Source of the DNA: RUG626 sp964553775
Lineage (GTDB): Bacteria > Bacillota > Clostridia > Oscillospirales > Oscillospiraceae
DNA length: 9,113 bases
NCBI GenBank assembly: GCA_964553775.1
Contig: CAZKLU010000070.1
Span: 1 to 9,113, forward strand
Direction of reading: 5' to 3'
The position numbers and the translations under genes were made by a program. The notes under the pieces are model-generated. The model ran no database searches. It was not told where the DNA came from and saw nothing but the letters and a program-made list of their open reading frames with translations. Positions 1 to 6,061 of the stretch are shown here, piece after piece (position 1 is the stretch's first letter; each line of letters begins with the position of its first letter).

Positions 1-1
1 T

Positions 2-26
2 TGAAGTGACCCCGAAAAGTTAGACA
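2..26 (+). mobile_element. Isolated IS3-family-like terminal inverted repeat (IS end remnant)
   Basis: The sequence TGAAGTGACCCCGAAAAGTT followed by AGACA has the form of the terminal repeats of IS3-family elements of the IS150 type, which start with TG and carry a GACCCC(A/G)AAAAGTTAGACA core. The orientation is that of a left end, so the element should extend to the right, but no transposase frame follows: within 35 bases the sequence runs into a hairpin and then non-coding DNA up to rpsT. It is therefore either a solo or truncated end, or a junction with an element just outside the window. The match rests on recall of the family consensus, not on a search. Confidence 0.5.
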
Positions 27-55
27 AAAGAATTGGAAATAAAACAGTTCAAACT

Positions 56-103
56 GCTGAAAGGGCTTGCTGTCTGTGAATTGCAGGTGGCAAGCCCTTT
101 AGC
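56..103 (+). terminator. Strong hairpin, possible terminator
   Basis: The arms AAAGGGCTTGC (60-70) and GCAAGCCCTTT (90-100) pair perfectly over 11 bp, and GCT/AGC extends the stem by 3 bp past a single bulged G at 59. The loop is 19 nt. No T-tract follows directly (only TTT inside the stem, with a longer T-run near 117-121), so termination would be weak. There is no gene upstream inside the window; it may end a gene beyond the left edge or belong to the IS remnant. Confidence 0.4.
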
Positions 104-303
104 ATTTCATTCTGCATTTTTGCTTTAATGTATTTAGAGATAAATTATTTGCTGATACATACGCCTGATACATTGGATAAAGCCCTGAGAACGCAAGTTT
201 GCCAAGCCCTTATGACATATAATACCATTATCGCGGACAGAGCAGCATAATCTTTGAAGTTGGATAGAATCAACGCTGCTCCGGAGAATGCGGGCTGAAC
301 GCA
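104..303. other. Non-coding stretch between the IS end and the rpsT terminator
   Basis: No convincing coding frame is seen on either strand. The only structure noted is an inverted repeat, GAGCAGC (240-246) with GCTGCTC (275-281), enclosing a smaller GTTG/CAAC hairpin. A TATAAT at 218-223 has no -35 element at a workable distance. The stretch may be decayed insertion-sequence flank. Confidence 0.4.
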
Positions 304-334
304 AAACACGGAGGGTGCTGTCCCCTCCGTGTTT
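304..334 (-). terminator. rpsT terminator
   Basis: The 12-bp perfect stem AAACACGGAGGG (304-315) / CCCTCCGTGTTT (323-334) has a 7-nt loop and begins 2 bases beyond the rpsT stop codon. Read on the minus strand the 3' arm ends in TTTT before GCG, giving a short U-tract. Placement and stem quality make this the intrinsic terminator of rpsT. Confidence 0.85.
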
Positions 335-335
335 C

Positions 336-602
336 TCAGTTTGCCATACTATTAAGTTTTTGAGTAATAGCACTCTTTTTGTGCGCCGCGTTGTTCTTAT
401 GGATAAGTCCGCTGCCGGCGGCTTTGTCTACGCGCTTGACGGCTACCTTGTAGGCATTCTCCGCCTGCTGACGATCTCCGCTCTCAACGGCGGCGTTGAA
501 TTTCTTCAATACCGTTTTAATCTCCGAACGGTTGCTCTTGTTGCGTGCGTTACGAGACGCTCCGATTTCCACACGTTTCTTCGCGGATTTAATATTGGGC
601 AT
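336..602 (-). CDS. rpsT: 30S ribosomal protein S20
   Basis: This is an 88-residue, strongly basic protein of the usual S20 length. It opens with MPNIKSAKKR, the hallmark N-terminus of bacterial S20, and contains the typical Lys/Arg-rich helical segments, including the conserved AAGSGLIHKNNAAHKKS region near the C-terminus. S20 is a primary 16S rRNA-binding protein of the small subunit, needed for early 30S assembly. The ATG at 602 is chosen because the Shine-Dalgarno AAGGAGG lies at 614-620 (minus strand), 11 bases upstream; an in-frame GTG at 614 overlaps that site and would add residues foreign to the family. The gene is monocistronic, with its own promoter (647-675) and an immediate terminator (304-334), and is divergent from the deacetylase gene. 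Confidence 0.98.
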   Translation of the reverse strand: MPNIKSAKKRVEIGASRNARNKSNRSEIKTVLKKFNAAVESGDRQQAENAYKVAVKRVDKAAGSGLIHKNNAAHKKSAITQKLNSMAN

Positions 603-646
603 ACCTTCCTGCACCTCCTTGTATAAACCTCATTATATGCTTTTCT

Positions 647-675
647 ATTCTACCACCACTTCCGAAAAATTGCAA
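647..675 (-). promoter_or_regulatory. rpsT sigma-A promoter
   Basis: On the minus strand, TTGCAA (675-670) and TAGAAT (652-647) are separated by 17 bases, a good housekeeping promoter. Transcription should start near 640, leaving a leader of about 40 nt that carries the rpsT ribosome binding site. A second TATAAT at 637-632 lacks a matching -35 box. A/T-rich sequence lies upstream of the -35 box. Confidence 0.7.
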
Positions 676-717
676 GCATTTTTTTCAAATTTGAAGCTTT
701 AATTTCTTCGACGAAGT

Positions 718-767
718 GAAAAATTAACTTTCGCTTTTACAAAGCGCAAACGGAAGTTAGTTTTTTC
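718..767. terminator. Large imperfect hairpin, possible bidirectional terminator, in the divergent intergenic region
   Basis: An inner stem CGCTTT (732-737) / AAAGCG (741-746) sits on an outer stem GAAAAATTAACTT (718-730) / AAGTTAGTTTTTTC (754-767), with a 7-nt bulge on the 3' side and one T·G pair. The plus strand ends in T6 and the minus strand in T5, so it has terminator form both ways. No gene is seen that would need it, because rpsT and the deacetylase diverge from here. It may be a relic of a lost gene or an insulating element. Confidence 0.5.
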
Positions 768-943
768 CAAAGTTGGCAAGGCACCCTGTAATATTGCATA
801 ATTCATGGCATTCTCTCAACTTCAAAAACAGGCATAATATGCTTTGAAAAGACCGGCTTTGTAATGTCTCCCATACATCGGAGTCACTAAACAATTTGAA
901 AATCTATTTTAACCCGATTCCCATGTTAATTTTTCTCAACCCG
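768..943. other. Upstream region of the deacetylase gene, no gene seen
   Basis: The stretch is A/T-rich without a coding frame. A short palindrome GCATAATATGC (about 832-842) is the only symmetric site noted. It could be part of a control region for the promoter at 944, but nothing identifies a regulator. Confidence 0.35.
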
Positions 944-972
944 TTGACATTTTTCCAAAACACTGATACAAT
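944..972 (+). promoter_or_regulatory. Strong extended -10 promoter of the deacetylase gene
   Basis: A consensus TTGACA (944-949) and a TACAAT -10 box (967-972) are separated by exactly 17 bases, with a TG at 964-965 forming an extended -10. Transcription should begin near 979. That leaves only about 35 nt of leader before the chosen start at 1014 and places the upstream in-frame ATG at 993 only about 14 bases from the start site, without a ribosome binding site. High constitutive expression by the housekeeping sigma factor is likely. Confidence 0.85.
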
Positions 973-1013
973 AATATTATATCGCTTACTGAATGAGAAA
1001 GGGGAAAATGTAT

Positions 1014-3401
1014 ATGTCTAAACACACATGGAAAAAATTGCTTCTTTTGGTTATGACTGCCGCGATGCTCGTGTCGTTACTGCCGAGGTTTACCAGCACT
1101 GAGGCCGCAGGTGAGAAGCTTATCGCTATCACATTCGATGATGGTCCCTCGGCTTATACATCGTCACTTCTTGACGGTCTTAAAGAACGTGGCGCTCATG
1201 TTACATTCTTTATGACAGGCGTGAACGGTAACAACGGTGTCACCTTTTACCGCAGTCTTCTCCATCGTATGTGGGAGGAAGGTCACCAGCTTGCAAACCA
1301 TACATACAGCCATGTCACCGTGACATCTATCTCCGCTGAAACACTTAAATCACAGTTGAACGGCGTAAGTTCCGTCATATACGAGGAACTTGGCGGAAGT
1401 TACCAGATGATGCTTCGCACCCCCGGCGGTGCCGTCGGTTCAACCGTCAGAACCTATGCCGGAATGCCAATTATCCTTTGGGGCGTTGATACCAATGACT
1501 GGAAATACAAGGATTCCGATTACGTCTATAACTACATAATAAACAACGCAAAGGATGGCTCAATTGTTCTTCTGCATGACCTGTATAAGACAAGCTGTAA
1601 TGCCGCATTGAGGGCAATAGACACTCTCAAGTCGCGCGGCTATGAGTTTGTTACCGTAGCAGAGCTTATGAGACGCAAGGGTGTAACGCTCTCGAACGGT
1701 TCTGTTTATACTCAGGCAAGCCCCTCAACGATAAAATCCTCCTACTCCGCTCCTCAATTTGAAACCAACGAGAACAGGGAAAATGGTGCTGTAACGCTGA
1801 CAATTTCCGGTGAGGATGGTCTGACGTTCTACTACACCACTGACGGCAGCTACCCATACTTAGACGATTCCGTATACTCCGCACCCATTCAAGTGACTAA
1901 GGACACAACTTTCACAGTAATTGGAGTGGATAAATACGGCACTCGAACACCGGTTTCTACCGTCACCGTAAAGGCAGCCGTTCCGCCCTTGGAACCTGTA
2001 ATTTCATACAACGATGATACAAAAATAATGACGCTGACGGCTCAAACAGCAAACGCGGAAATACGCTACACCACCGACGGCTCCGCTCCAACCGCGAGCA
2101 GCACACTATACACTGAACCGTTTGAAATATCAAGCGGAACTGTCAAGGCTGTTGCTGTTGGCAAAACGGGATATTTGAGCGGTGTGGTGTCGTGTTCATT
2201 TACTCCGAAAGGTACAATGTTTTTTGATGTCACCGAGAGTGATTGGTACTACGACGTAGTGAGCGAGGCAGTTGACAGCGGTCTTATGAATGGTGTAGGC
2301 AACTTCCAATTTGACCCAAATAGTTCTACCAGCCGCGCTATGATGGTTACTGTTCTCTATCGTCTCGCCGGTTCTCCTGAAATAGTTGAACCTGAAACTT
2401 CACCGGAAACCGAGGACGCAGTAGAACCCAAGGACACCACTGAATCTGAGAACACTAAAGAAGCCGGAGATACCAGTGGTTCTGAGAACATCACCGAATA
2501 TGAGAATACCGAAGAATCCAAGGATACCACTGAATCTGAGGACACTGAAGAACCTGAAAGTACAACAGGATCCATAGACACCGCTGATTCCGAAAGCGGA
2601 GAAGAGCCAGAGGAAGAAGTCAACACAGGTTCCCACGCTCCTGACGGTGCTGATACAACCGAGGACACATCGGGAGATGAAGGTGAAGATACAACGGTGC
2701 CTGATAACGCTGACGCACCGGAAAGCGGCAACACAACAGTGGACGATGAAACTTCAAGCGACAGCGGGGAATCTCCGAGTGACGATGAAAGTGCCAATGA
2801 AGAGAGCGAGGTTGACAAGACAACTATTCCCACATTTGCGGATGTGAAAGAGGGGAGCTGGTATTACAACGCTGTGCGCTGGGCGGCAGTAAACGGCATA
2901 GTTACCGGCGTTGACAGTGAACATTTCGCTCCAAACGATTTGCTGACACGCGGACAGATGATATTGATGATTTACCGCTTTACCGCCTCGTTGGGAATTG
3001 ATACGACACTTCCTGATGATGTGGTGCTGCCTGACGAGCCGATTCCCGACTACATGAGAGACGCTGTAGTCTGGGCTATAGGCAACGGGATTCTTCAAGG
3101 TGATAGCAACGGCAAACTCGCGGTCAAAGAAAATACTAACCGCGCTCAATGCGCCGCTATGCTTTTGAGAACGCAGAATCTTATAGAGAGTTACGACAAT
3201 CCGGAAAATGACAGTGAAACCGATGTCAAGGAACCTGAGAACGATGAAGCACCCGAAGGCACAGGAACTGAAACGACACCGCCTGATGATTTGAGTGAAG
3301 CTGATGATGAGCAGACAAATGAGGAATCCGAAAATACTGAATCCTCTGAGCAGGCGGAGAAAAGTGACGATGTGCAGACAGACGGTGACGTAAACGATTA
3401 A
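1014..3401 (+). CDS. Secreted SLH-anchored polysaccharide deacetylase (CE4/NodB) with Fn3-like modules
   Basis: A 795-residue exported enzyme predicted to remove N-acetyl groups from a cell-wall or extracellular amino-sugar polymer (peptidoglycan or chitin-like). Residues 1-32 form a signal peptide (basic HTWKK, hydrophobic core, cleavage near TEAAG). The NodB domain (about 36-215) shows all five motifs: TFDDGP (40-45; base and metal Asp), NHTYSH (95-100; metal His), RTPGG (135-139; diverged from the usual RPPY/F), DTNDW (159-163) and LLHD (186-189). Two chitobiase-C-terminal/Fn3-like modules follow (247-320, 326-397), each with a YTTDGS signature. SLH repeat 1 is 402-453, an acidic Thr/Glu/Asp linker 454-605, SLH 2 606-660, SLH 3 about 677-726, then an acidic tail. 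SLH repeats bind pyruvylated wall polymers, so the enzyme should stay on the surface. The start at 1014 has AAAGGGG at 998-1004, 9 bases away; ATGs at 993 and 1008 lack proper spacing. Transcribed alone from the 944 promoter. Substrate is not determined by sequence. Confidence 0.93.
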   Translation: MSKHTWKKLLLLVMTAAMLVSLLPRFTSTEAAGEKLIAITFDDGPSAYTSSLLDGLKERGAHVTFFMTGVNGNNGVTFYRSLLHRMWEEGHQLANHTYSHVTVTSISAETLKSQLNGVSSVIYEELGGSYQMMLRTPGGAVGSTVRTYAGMPIILWGVDTNDWKYKDSDYVYNYIINNAKDGSIVLLHDLYKTSCNAALRAIDTLKSRGYEFVTVAELMRRKGVTLSNGSVYTQASPSTIKSSYSAPQFETNENRENGAVTLTISGEDGLTFYYTTDGSYPYLDDSVYSAPIQVTKDTTFTVIGVDKYGTRTPVSTVTVKAAVPPLEPVISYNDDTKIMTLTAQTANAEIRYTTDGSAPTASSTLYTEPFEISSGTVKAVAVGKTGYLSGVVSCSFTPKGTMFFDVTESDWYYDVVSEAVDSGLMNGVGNFQFDPNSSTSRAMMVTVLYRLAGSPEIVEPETSPETEDAVEPKDTTESENTKEAGDTSGSENITEYENTEESKDTTESEDTEEPESTTGSIDTADSESGEEPEEEVNTGSHAPDGADTTEDTSGDEGEDTTVPDNADAPESGNTTVDDETSSDSGESPSDDESANEESEVDKTTIPTFADVKEGSWYYNAVRWAAVNGIVTGVDSEHFAPNDLLTRGQMILMIYRFTASLGIDTTLPDDVVLPDEPIPDYMRDAVVWAIGNGILQGDSNGKLAVKENTNRAQCAAMLLRTQNLIESYDNPENDSETDVKEPENDEAPEGTGTETTPPDDLSEADDEQTNEESENTESSEQAEKSDDVQTDGDVND
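2373..2828 (+). repeat. Acidic low-complexity linker inside the deacetylase, between SLH 1 and SLH 2
   Basis: About 152 codons (residues 454-605) made almost wholly of Glu, Asp, Thr, Ser, Pro, Gly and Asn. Degenerate repeats recur, for example PKDTTESENTKE and SKDTTESEDTEE, coded by near-identical DNA about 90 bases apart, which suggests growth by duplication. Such segments act as extended, protease-tolerant spacers or glycosylation regions in surface proteins. A long antisense open frame here, rich in Ser and Val, is a by-product of the biased codons. A second, shorter acidic tail of the same composition ends the protein (residues 727-795). Confidence 0.85.
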
Positions 3402-3443
3402 CTCGAAACCCACTTTTAATATGTGAGATATAATTGAATAAAC

Positions 3444-3481
3444 AAGCCCTCTATGACATGCTTTATACATAGAGGGCTTTT
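3444..3481 (+). terminator. Terminator of the deacetylase gene
   Basis: The perfect 12-bp stem AAGCCCTCTATG (3444-3455) / CATAGAGGGCTT (3468-3479) with a 12-nt loop runs into TTTT (3478-3481), 43 bases after the stop codon. A textbook intrinsic terminator that separates this transcription unit from the sigma-factor operon. Confidence 0.9.
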
Positions 3482-3492
3482 CTCGTGAAATT

Positions 3493-3519
3493 TTGAACCG
3501 AGCAGAAAATCATTACAAT
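3493..3519 (+). promoter_or_regulatory. Candidate promoter of the sigma/anti-sigma operon
   Basis: TTGAAC (3493-3498) and TACAAT (3514-3519) lie just after the preceding terminator, but the spacer is only 15 bases, shorter than optimal. It would give a leader of about 205 nt. No clear ECF-type GAAC...CGTC promoter was found that would indicate autoregulation. Confidence 0.35.
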
Positions 3520-3731
3520 ATACAAGTGAAGGGACACAGCGAACTGCGGCAGCCGTGAAGTTTGTACAGTGACTTGATTTTGCCGAGATAGCAATAGTCA
3601 CGCTTACAGCACGGGTATCGGCTGAATTTCCGCTGAAAGCTCTGCGGGCGGGATGGTGGGTTGTAAGTGCGAGAGTGTCCTTTCTCTTCAAGTGACGTCA
3701 AATTGAAGAACACGGCAAGGAGCACAAGCCT
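3520..3731. other. Leader-like non-coding stretch before the sigma factor gene
   Basis: This roughly 210-base stretch lies between the candidate promoter and the sigma start codon and is richer in G/C than the other intergenic regions of the window. It has frames of up to about 90 codons on the minus strand, but none with recognisable features or a convincing ribosome binding site. No known riboswitch or T-box was recognised. The ribosome binding site of the sigma gene, AAGGAG, is at 3717-3722. Confidence 0.4.
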
Positions 3732-4259
3732 ATGAGCGAAAACGAATTACAGAGATACATAGATTTGTACGGGCGGGATATTTACTCGTTCTGTAAATAT
3801 CTCACCGGCAATCGGGAGGAGGCTGATGATTTATATCAGGATGTCTGGCTGAAGGTAACGGAGAACGTCTCGAAACTCGATGCGTTCCGCAACGTGCGTA
3901 GCTTTTGTCTGACAGTTGCTGCCGGACTTTGGAAGAACCGCGTTCGCAAATTCGCGTGGCGAAGCAGAATAGCACCGCAAACCTCATTAGAGAGCAGTGC
4001 GGAGCTTTACGATATACCGTCAGAAGCGCAATCATCGGAGGAAACTGTAATAGAGCGTGAGACTGAGGAACGTGTCCGGCGGTTCGTCTCGGAACTTCCG
4101 GAACGGTACAAGCTGATAGTACTTCTCTATTACATGGAGGAGCTTTCCGTTGACGAGATAGCCGTGGTGATAAAAAAGCCCATTGGGACGGTTAAAAGCC
4201 GCCTTTACCACGCCAGAAAACTGCTGAAGGAAAGGATGGAACCTTATGAACAAGTTTGA
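3732..4259 (+). CDS. ECF-type RNA polymerase sigma-70 family sigma factor
   Basis: A 175-residue protein with the two-domain layout and length typical of extracytoplasmic-function sigma factors. Region 2 (about 8-75) contains the conserved YSFCKYLTGNREEADDLYQDVW stretch (18-39, with the Ala-Asp-Asp-Leu-x-Gln-Asp-x-Trp pattern that binds the beta' coiled coil and -10 DNA). Region 4 (about 115-170) holds LPERYKLIVLLYYMEELS and the helix-turn-helix IGTVKSRLYHARKLL for -35 recognition. A charged Ser/Glu-rich linker (about 83-113) joins them; no region 1.1 or 3. The ATG is preceded by AAGGAG at 3717-3722 with 9-base spacing. Its 3' end overlaps the next gene by 14 bases, so the pair is almost certainly co-translated: the usual arrangement of a sigma factor with its own inhibitor. 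The regulon cannot be told from sequence. Confidence 0.95.
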   Translation: MSENELQRYIDLYGRDIYSFCKYLTGNREEADDLYQDVWLKVTENVSKLDAFRNVRSFCLTVAAGLWKNRVRKFAWRSRIAPQTSLESSAELYDIPSEAQSSEETVIERETEERVRRFVSELPERYKLIVLLYYMEELSVDEIAVVIKKPIGTVKSRLYHARKLLKERMEPYEQV

Positions 4260-5127
4260 TGAGCTGCTGTTTCAGTCACTCTCGCCGAGAGAGAAGCCTG
4301 ACGAAGCGTTGAACCGGAAAATCATAGATAAAGTAAAGGAGAAGGATAAAATGAATAAACGTGTAATATCAAAAAGACTTATCGCAATCGCAGCCTGCGC
4401 TGTTATTGCGGTGACATCCGTAACAGCTGTCGCGGCGGTCAGATACTTCAGCGCGGACAGTATAGCGGAGCATCTTGGTGACGCAACTCTCTCCGAGAAC
4501 TTCATATCCTCCGGAGAGAATCCTGAACCGGTGACGGTTGAAGACGCGGGCTATCGCGTAATGTATTTTGGTTTGCTTTCAGGAGAAGGATTGTCAGACT
4601 TTGAATTTAGGCATAACGGCGAACTCAGAACCGATCGAACCTATATTGCCGTCGCTGTTGAACATACGGACGGAACACCGATGACAGACGACGATGAATT
4701 GTTCATATCTCCTTTAATCGGCAGCCTGAATCCGGCACTGTACAATATTGTCACTTTCAACGGCGGGTACAGTCAGTTTATAGAGGACGGCGTACTCTAT
4801 CGCCTTATCGAGAGCGAGAACATAGAGTGCTTTGCCGACAGCAATATCTATCTCTGCGTGACAACGGGATGGTTTTACGAGAACGGCAGATTCGTATGGG
4901 ACGAAGCGACCGAGACAATTACGCCTGACGAAAGCTACGACGGATTGAACGTACTCTTTACGCTTGACGTTGACAAATCGAAAGCTGATTCTGTCAAAGC
5001 TGCGGAGATTATTGGAGGGTTCGATACGCCTGTTGATAACGAGGACAACTACACATTTGAAGATGATGATGTAGGGGAGCTTGCGGAGTACGGAACATAT
5101 ACTATCGAAGAGTTCTCCGGTAAGTGA
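4246..5127 (+). CDS. Probable membrane-bound anti-sigma factor with extracytoplasmic domain
   Basis: A 293-residue single-pass membrane protein: a cytoplasmic part (1-44), one hydrophobic segment (about 45-67, RLIAIAACAVIAVTSVTAVA), and an acidic external domain of about 225 residues with no motif I recognise. The N-terminus (MNKFDELLFQSLSPREKPDE, then ALNRKII) resembles the short cytoplasmic segments of anti-sigma-like proteins encoded directly after ECF sigma factors in Clostridia. It lacks the His-x3-Cys-x2-Cys zinc motif of ZAS anti-sigma factors. The start at 4246 has AAAGGA at 4231-4236 (9-base spacing) and overlaps the sigma gene by 14 bases. An internal ATG at 4351 (residue 36) has an even better site, AAAGGAG at 4335-4341, also 9 bases away, and would give a 258-residue form lacking most of the cytoplasmic domain. 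Role inferred from position and topology; family not securely identified. Confidence 0.75.
   Translation: MNKFDELLFQSLSPREKPDEALNRKIIDKVKEKDKMNKRVISKRLIAIAACAVIAVTSVTAVAAVRYFSADSIAEHLGDATLSENFISSGENPEPVTVEDAGYRVMYFGLLSGEGLSDFEFRHNGELRTDRTYIAVAVEHTDGTPMTDDDELFISPLIGSLNPALYNIVTFNGGYSQFIEDGVLYRLIESENIECFADSNIYLCVTTGWFYENGRFVWDEATETITPDESYDGLNVLFTLDVDKSKADSVKAAEIIGGFDTPVDNEDNYTFEDDDVGELAEYGTYTIEEFSGK
4335..4353 (+). promoter_or_regulatory. Internal ribosome binding site and ATG within the anti-sigma gene
   Basis: AAAGGAG (4335-4341) lies 9 bases before an in-frame ATG (4351), just before the transmembrane segment. As good as any site in the window. It could allow a second, shorter protein, or be an accident of the Lys/Glu-rich coding sequence (codons for VKEKDK). 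Confidence 0.45.
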
Positions 5128-5157
5128 AACGATTATAAAGTAACCTGACAGCATTTT

Positions 5158-5192
5158 AAGGGGGTTGGAAACACAACGTTTCCAATCCCCTT
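5158..5192 (+). terminator. Terminator of the sigma/anti-sigma operon
   Basis: A 15-bp stem, 5158-5172 paired with 5178-5192 (AAGGGGGTTGGAAAC / GTTTCCAATCCCCTT, one G·U pair) and a 5-nt loop, begins 30 bases after the anti-sigma stop. The following T-tract is weak (TTGTCC), but stem length and position support transcription ending here. Confidence 0.8.
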
Positions 5193-5353
5193 GTCCTATA
5201 TCTCGACAGCTTTTATCGCGCTTATTACACTTTTACCACGCACTGACGGCTGCGGCTCGCTCTTCGATTGCGCTGTAATAATCCTCGTTCGATTTTACTG
5301 CTGTTAAACAAAACGATTGACTAATCCACTGAAATATAGCGACACAAGCCTAG

Positions 5354-5641
5354 GTCTGTGCTATAACGGAGCTGCCGAACAAGCACAACGGAAAACGATT
5401 CGCCGAACACAATAAACTCATGAAAGCAACCGGTATGACAGCCTGTTTCTGCGATCCATATTCGCTATGGCAACATGGCACCAGCAAAAATGCGAATTAC
5501 TTGTTGCGACAGTTCCTCCTAAAAGACACCCTCCGCTGATATTATGGAAGAATGGCTGCAAGAGGTTGCAGATTTAATTAACAATAGTCCAAAAAACATT
5601 TAGCCCGGAAAACTCCGACTGAGGTTTTGTTGCGTTTTTGA
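5354..5641 (+). pseudogene. Decayed C-terminal fragment of an IS30-family transposase
   Basis: Conceptual translation gives NGKRFAEHNKLMKATGM (from about 5387) and FCDPYSLWQHGTSKNANYLL, matching the end of the DDE domain of IS30 transposases (family pattern DNGKEFAEH ... FCDPHSPWQRGTNENTNGLLRQYFPKGT). A TGA at 5537 ends that frame; the next frame continues with LQEVADLINNSPKNI (5556-5600), like the family's ELNNRPRK region. The original frame resumes with RKTPTEVLLRF and a stop at 5639-5641, where an intact protein would end. At least two indels are implied, one near 5536 and one near the A6 run at 5591-5596. The conserved Asp is lost (NKHNGK where TxDNGK is expected), Arg of WQRG is His and Glu of NENTN is Lys. 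The N-terminal two-thirds of the protein is missing: an inactive relic. Confidence 0.85.
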
Positions 5642-5800
5642 GATTTAGCGTTGCGCTCTGAGTATAAATGAGCGTGTATATTTCATATAATGACCGGAAA
5701 AATCTTTATACTGAACATTCAAATAGCTAAACCGCTTGTAAAACGATTGTCTGAGTCTGCAAACTGCAATATCAATGTACTTCAAGAGATTTCTTTATAC

Positions 5801-5905
5801 CTCATATCTCAAAATAATATTTCTCCCGAACCCAACCATGACTGTATATTTCTGTAATCATGTGAGTGTCTTGTTTCTGTGAGTGATTTTGATTCGGGAT
5901 ATGAG
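5801..5905. repeat. Nested inverted repeats, possible structured RNA or decayed element
   Basis: CTCATAT (5801-5807) and CCCGAA (5825-5830) are both complementary to the continuous segment TTCGGGATATGAG (5893-5905), giving a 13-bp stem interrupted by an unpaired stretch on the 5' side. CATGA / TCATG (5838-5862) nests inside. A small hairpin CCGCT/AGCGG (5918-5930) follows. Function unknown. Confidence 0.3.
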
Positions 5906-6028
5906 ATGAAAACAAAACCGCTTACAGCGGTGCCGGTATCACGAATGAAGATCTCGTGGTGGAGTTCACAAATATGATTCAAGGCTTATTTTTATAGACT
6001 TGGATAATATTGTAACTACCTGTCACTC

Positions 6029-6061
6029 CATGGGCGGGCAATATACTTTTGCTGCCCATGA
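6029..6061. repeat. Inverted repeat (hairpin) CATGGGC / GCCCATG
   Basis: A 7-bp perfect stem closes an inner GCA/TGC pairing with a short A/T-rich loop. No T-tract follows, so it is not a convincing terminator. No gene ends nearby in either direction; significance unclear. Confidence 0.3.

Noticed and set aside
199..223. TTGCCA and TATAAT possible promoter before rpsT
   Set aside because: The spacer is only 13 bases and no plus-strand gene follows.
2357..2833. Long antisense open frame opposite the deacetylase linker, rich in Ser and Val
   Set aside because: Its composition is exactly the complement of biased Glu/Asp/Thr codons; no ribosome binding site or family resemblance.
2754..3470. 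238-codon minus-strand frame opposite the SLH region
   Set aside because: It overlaps well-supported SLH coding sequence and the terminator, and has no recognisable domain.
3513..3725. Cys-rich minus-strand frame of 70 codons before the sigma gene
   Set aside because: No ribosome binding site, no known family, and it lies in the expected leader of the sigma operon.
5199..5352. Small minus-strand frame ending ...NEDYYSAIEERAAAVSAW, continued in another frame by RGKSVISAIKAVEI
   Set aside because: Could be a frameshifted relic, but it is only about 40-55 residues with no recognised family.
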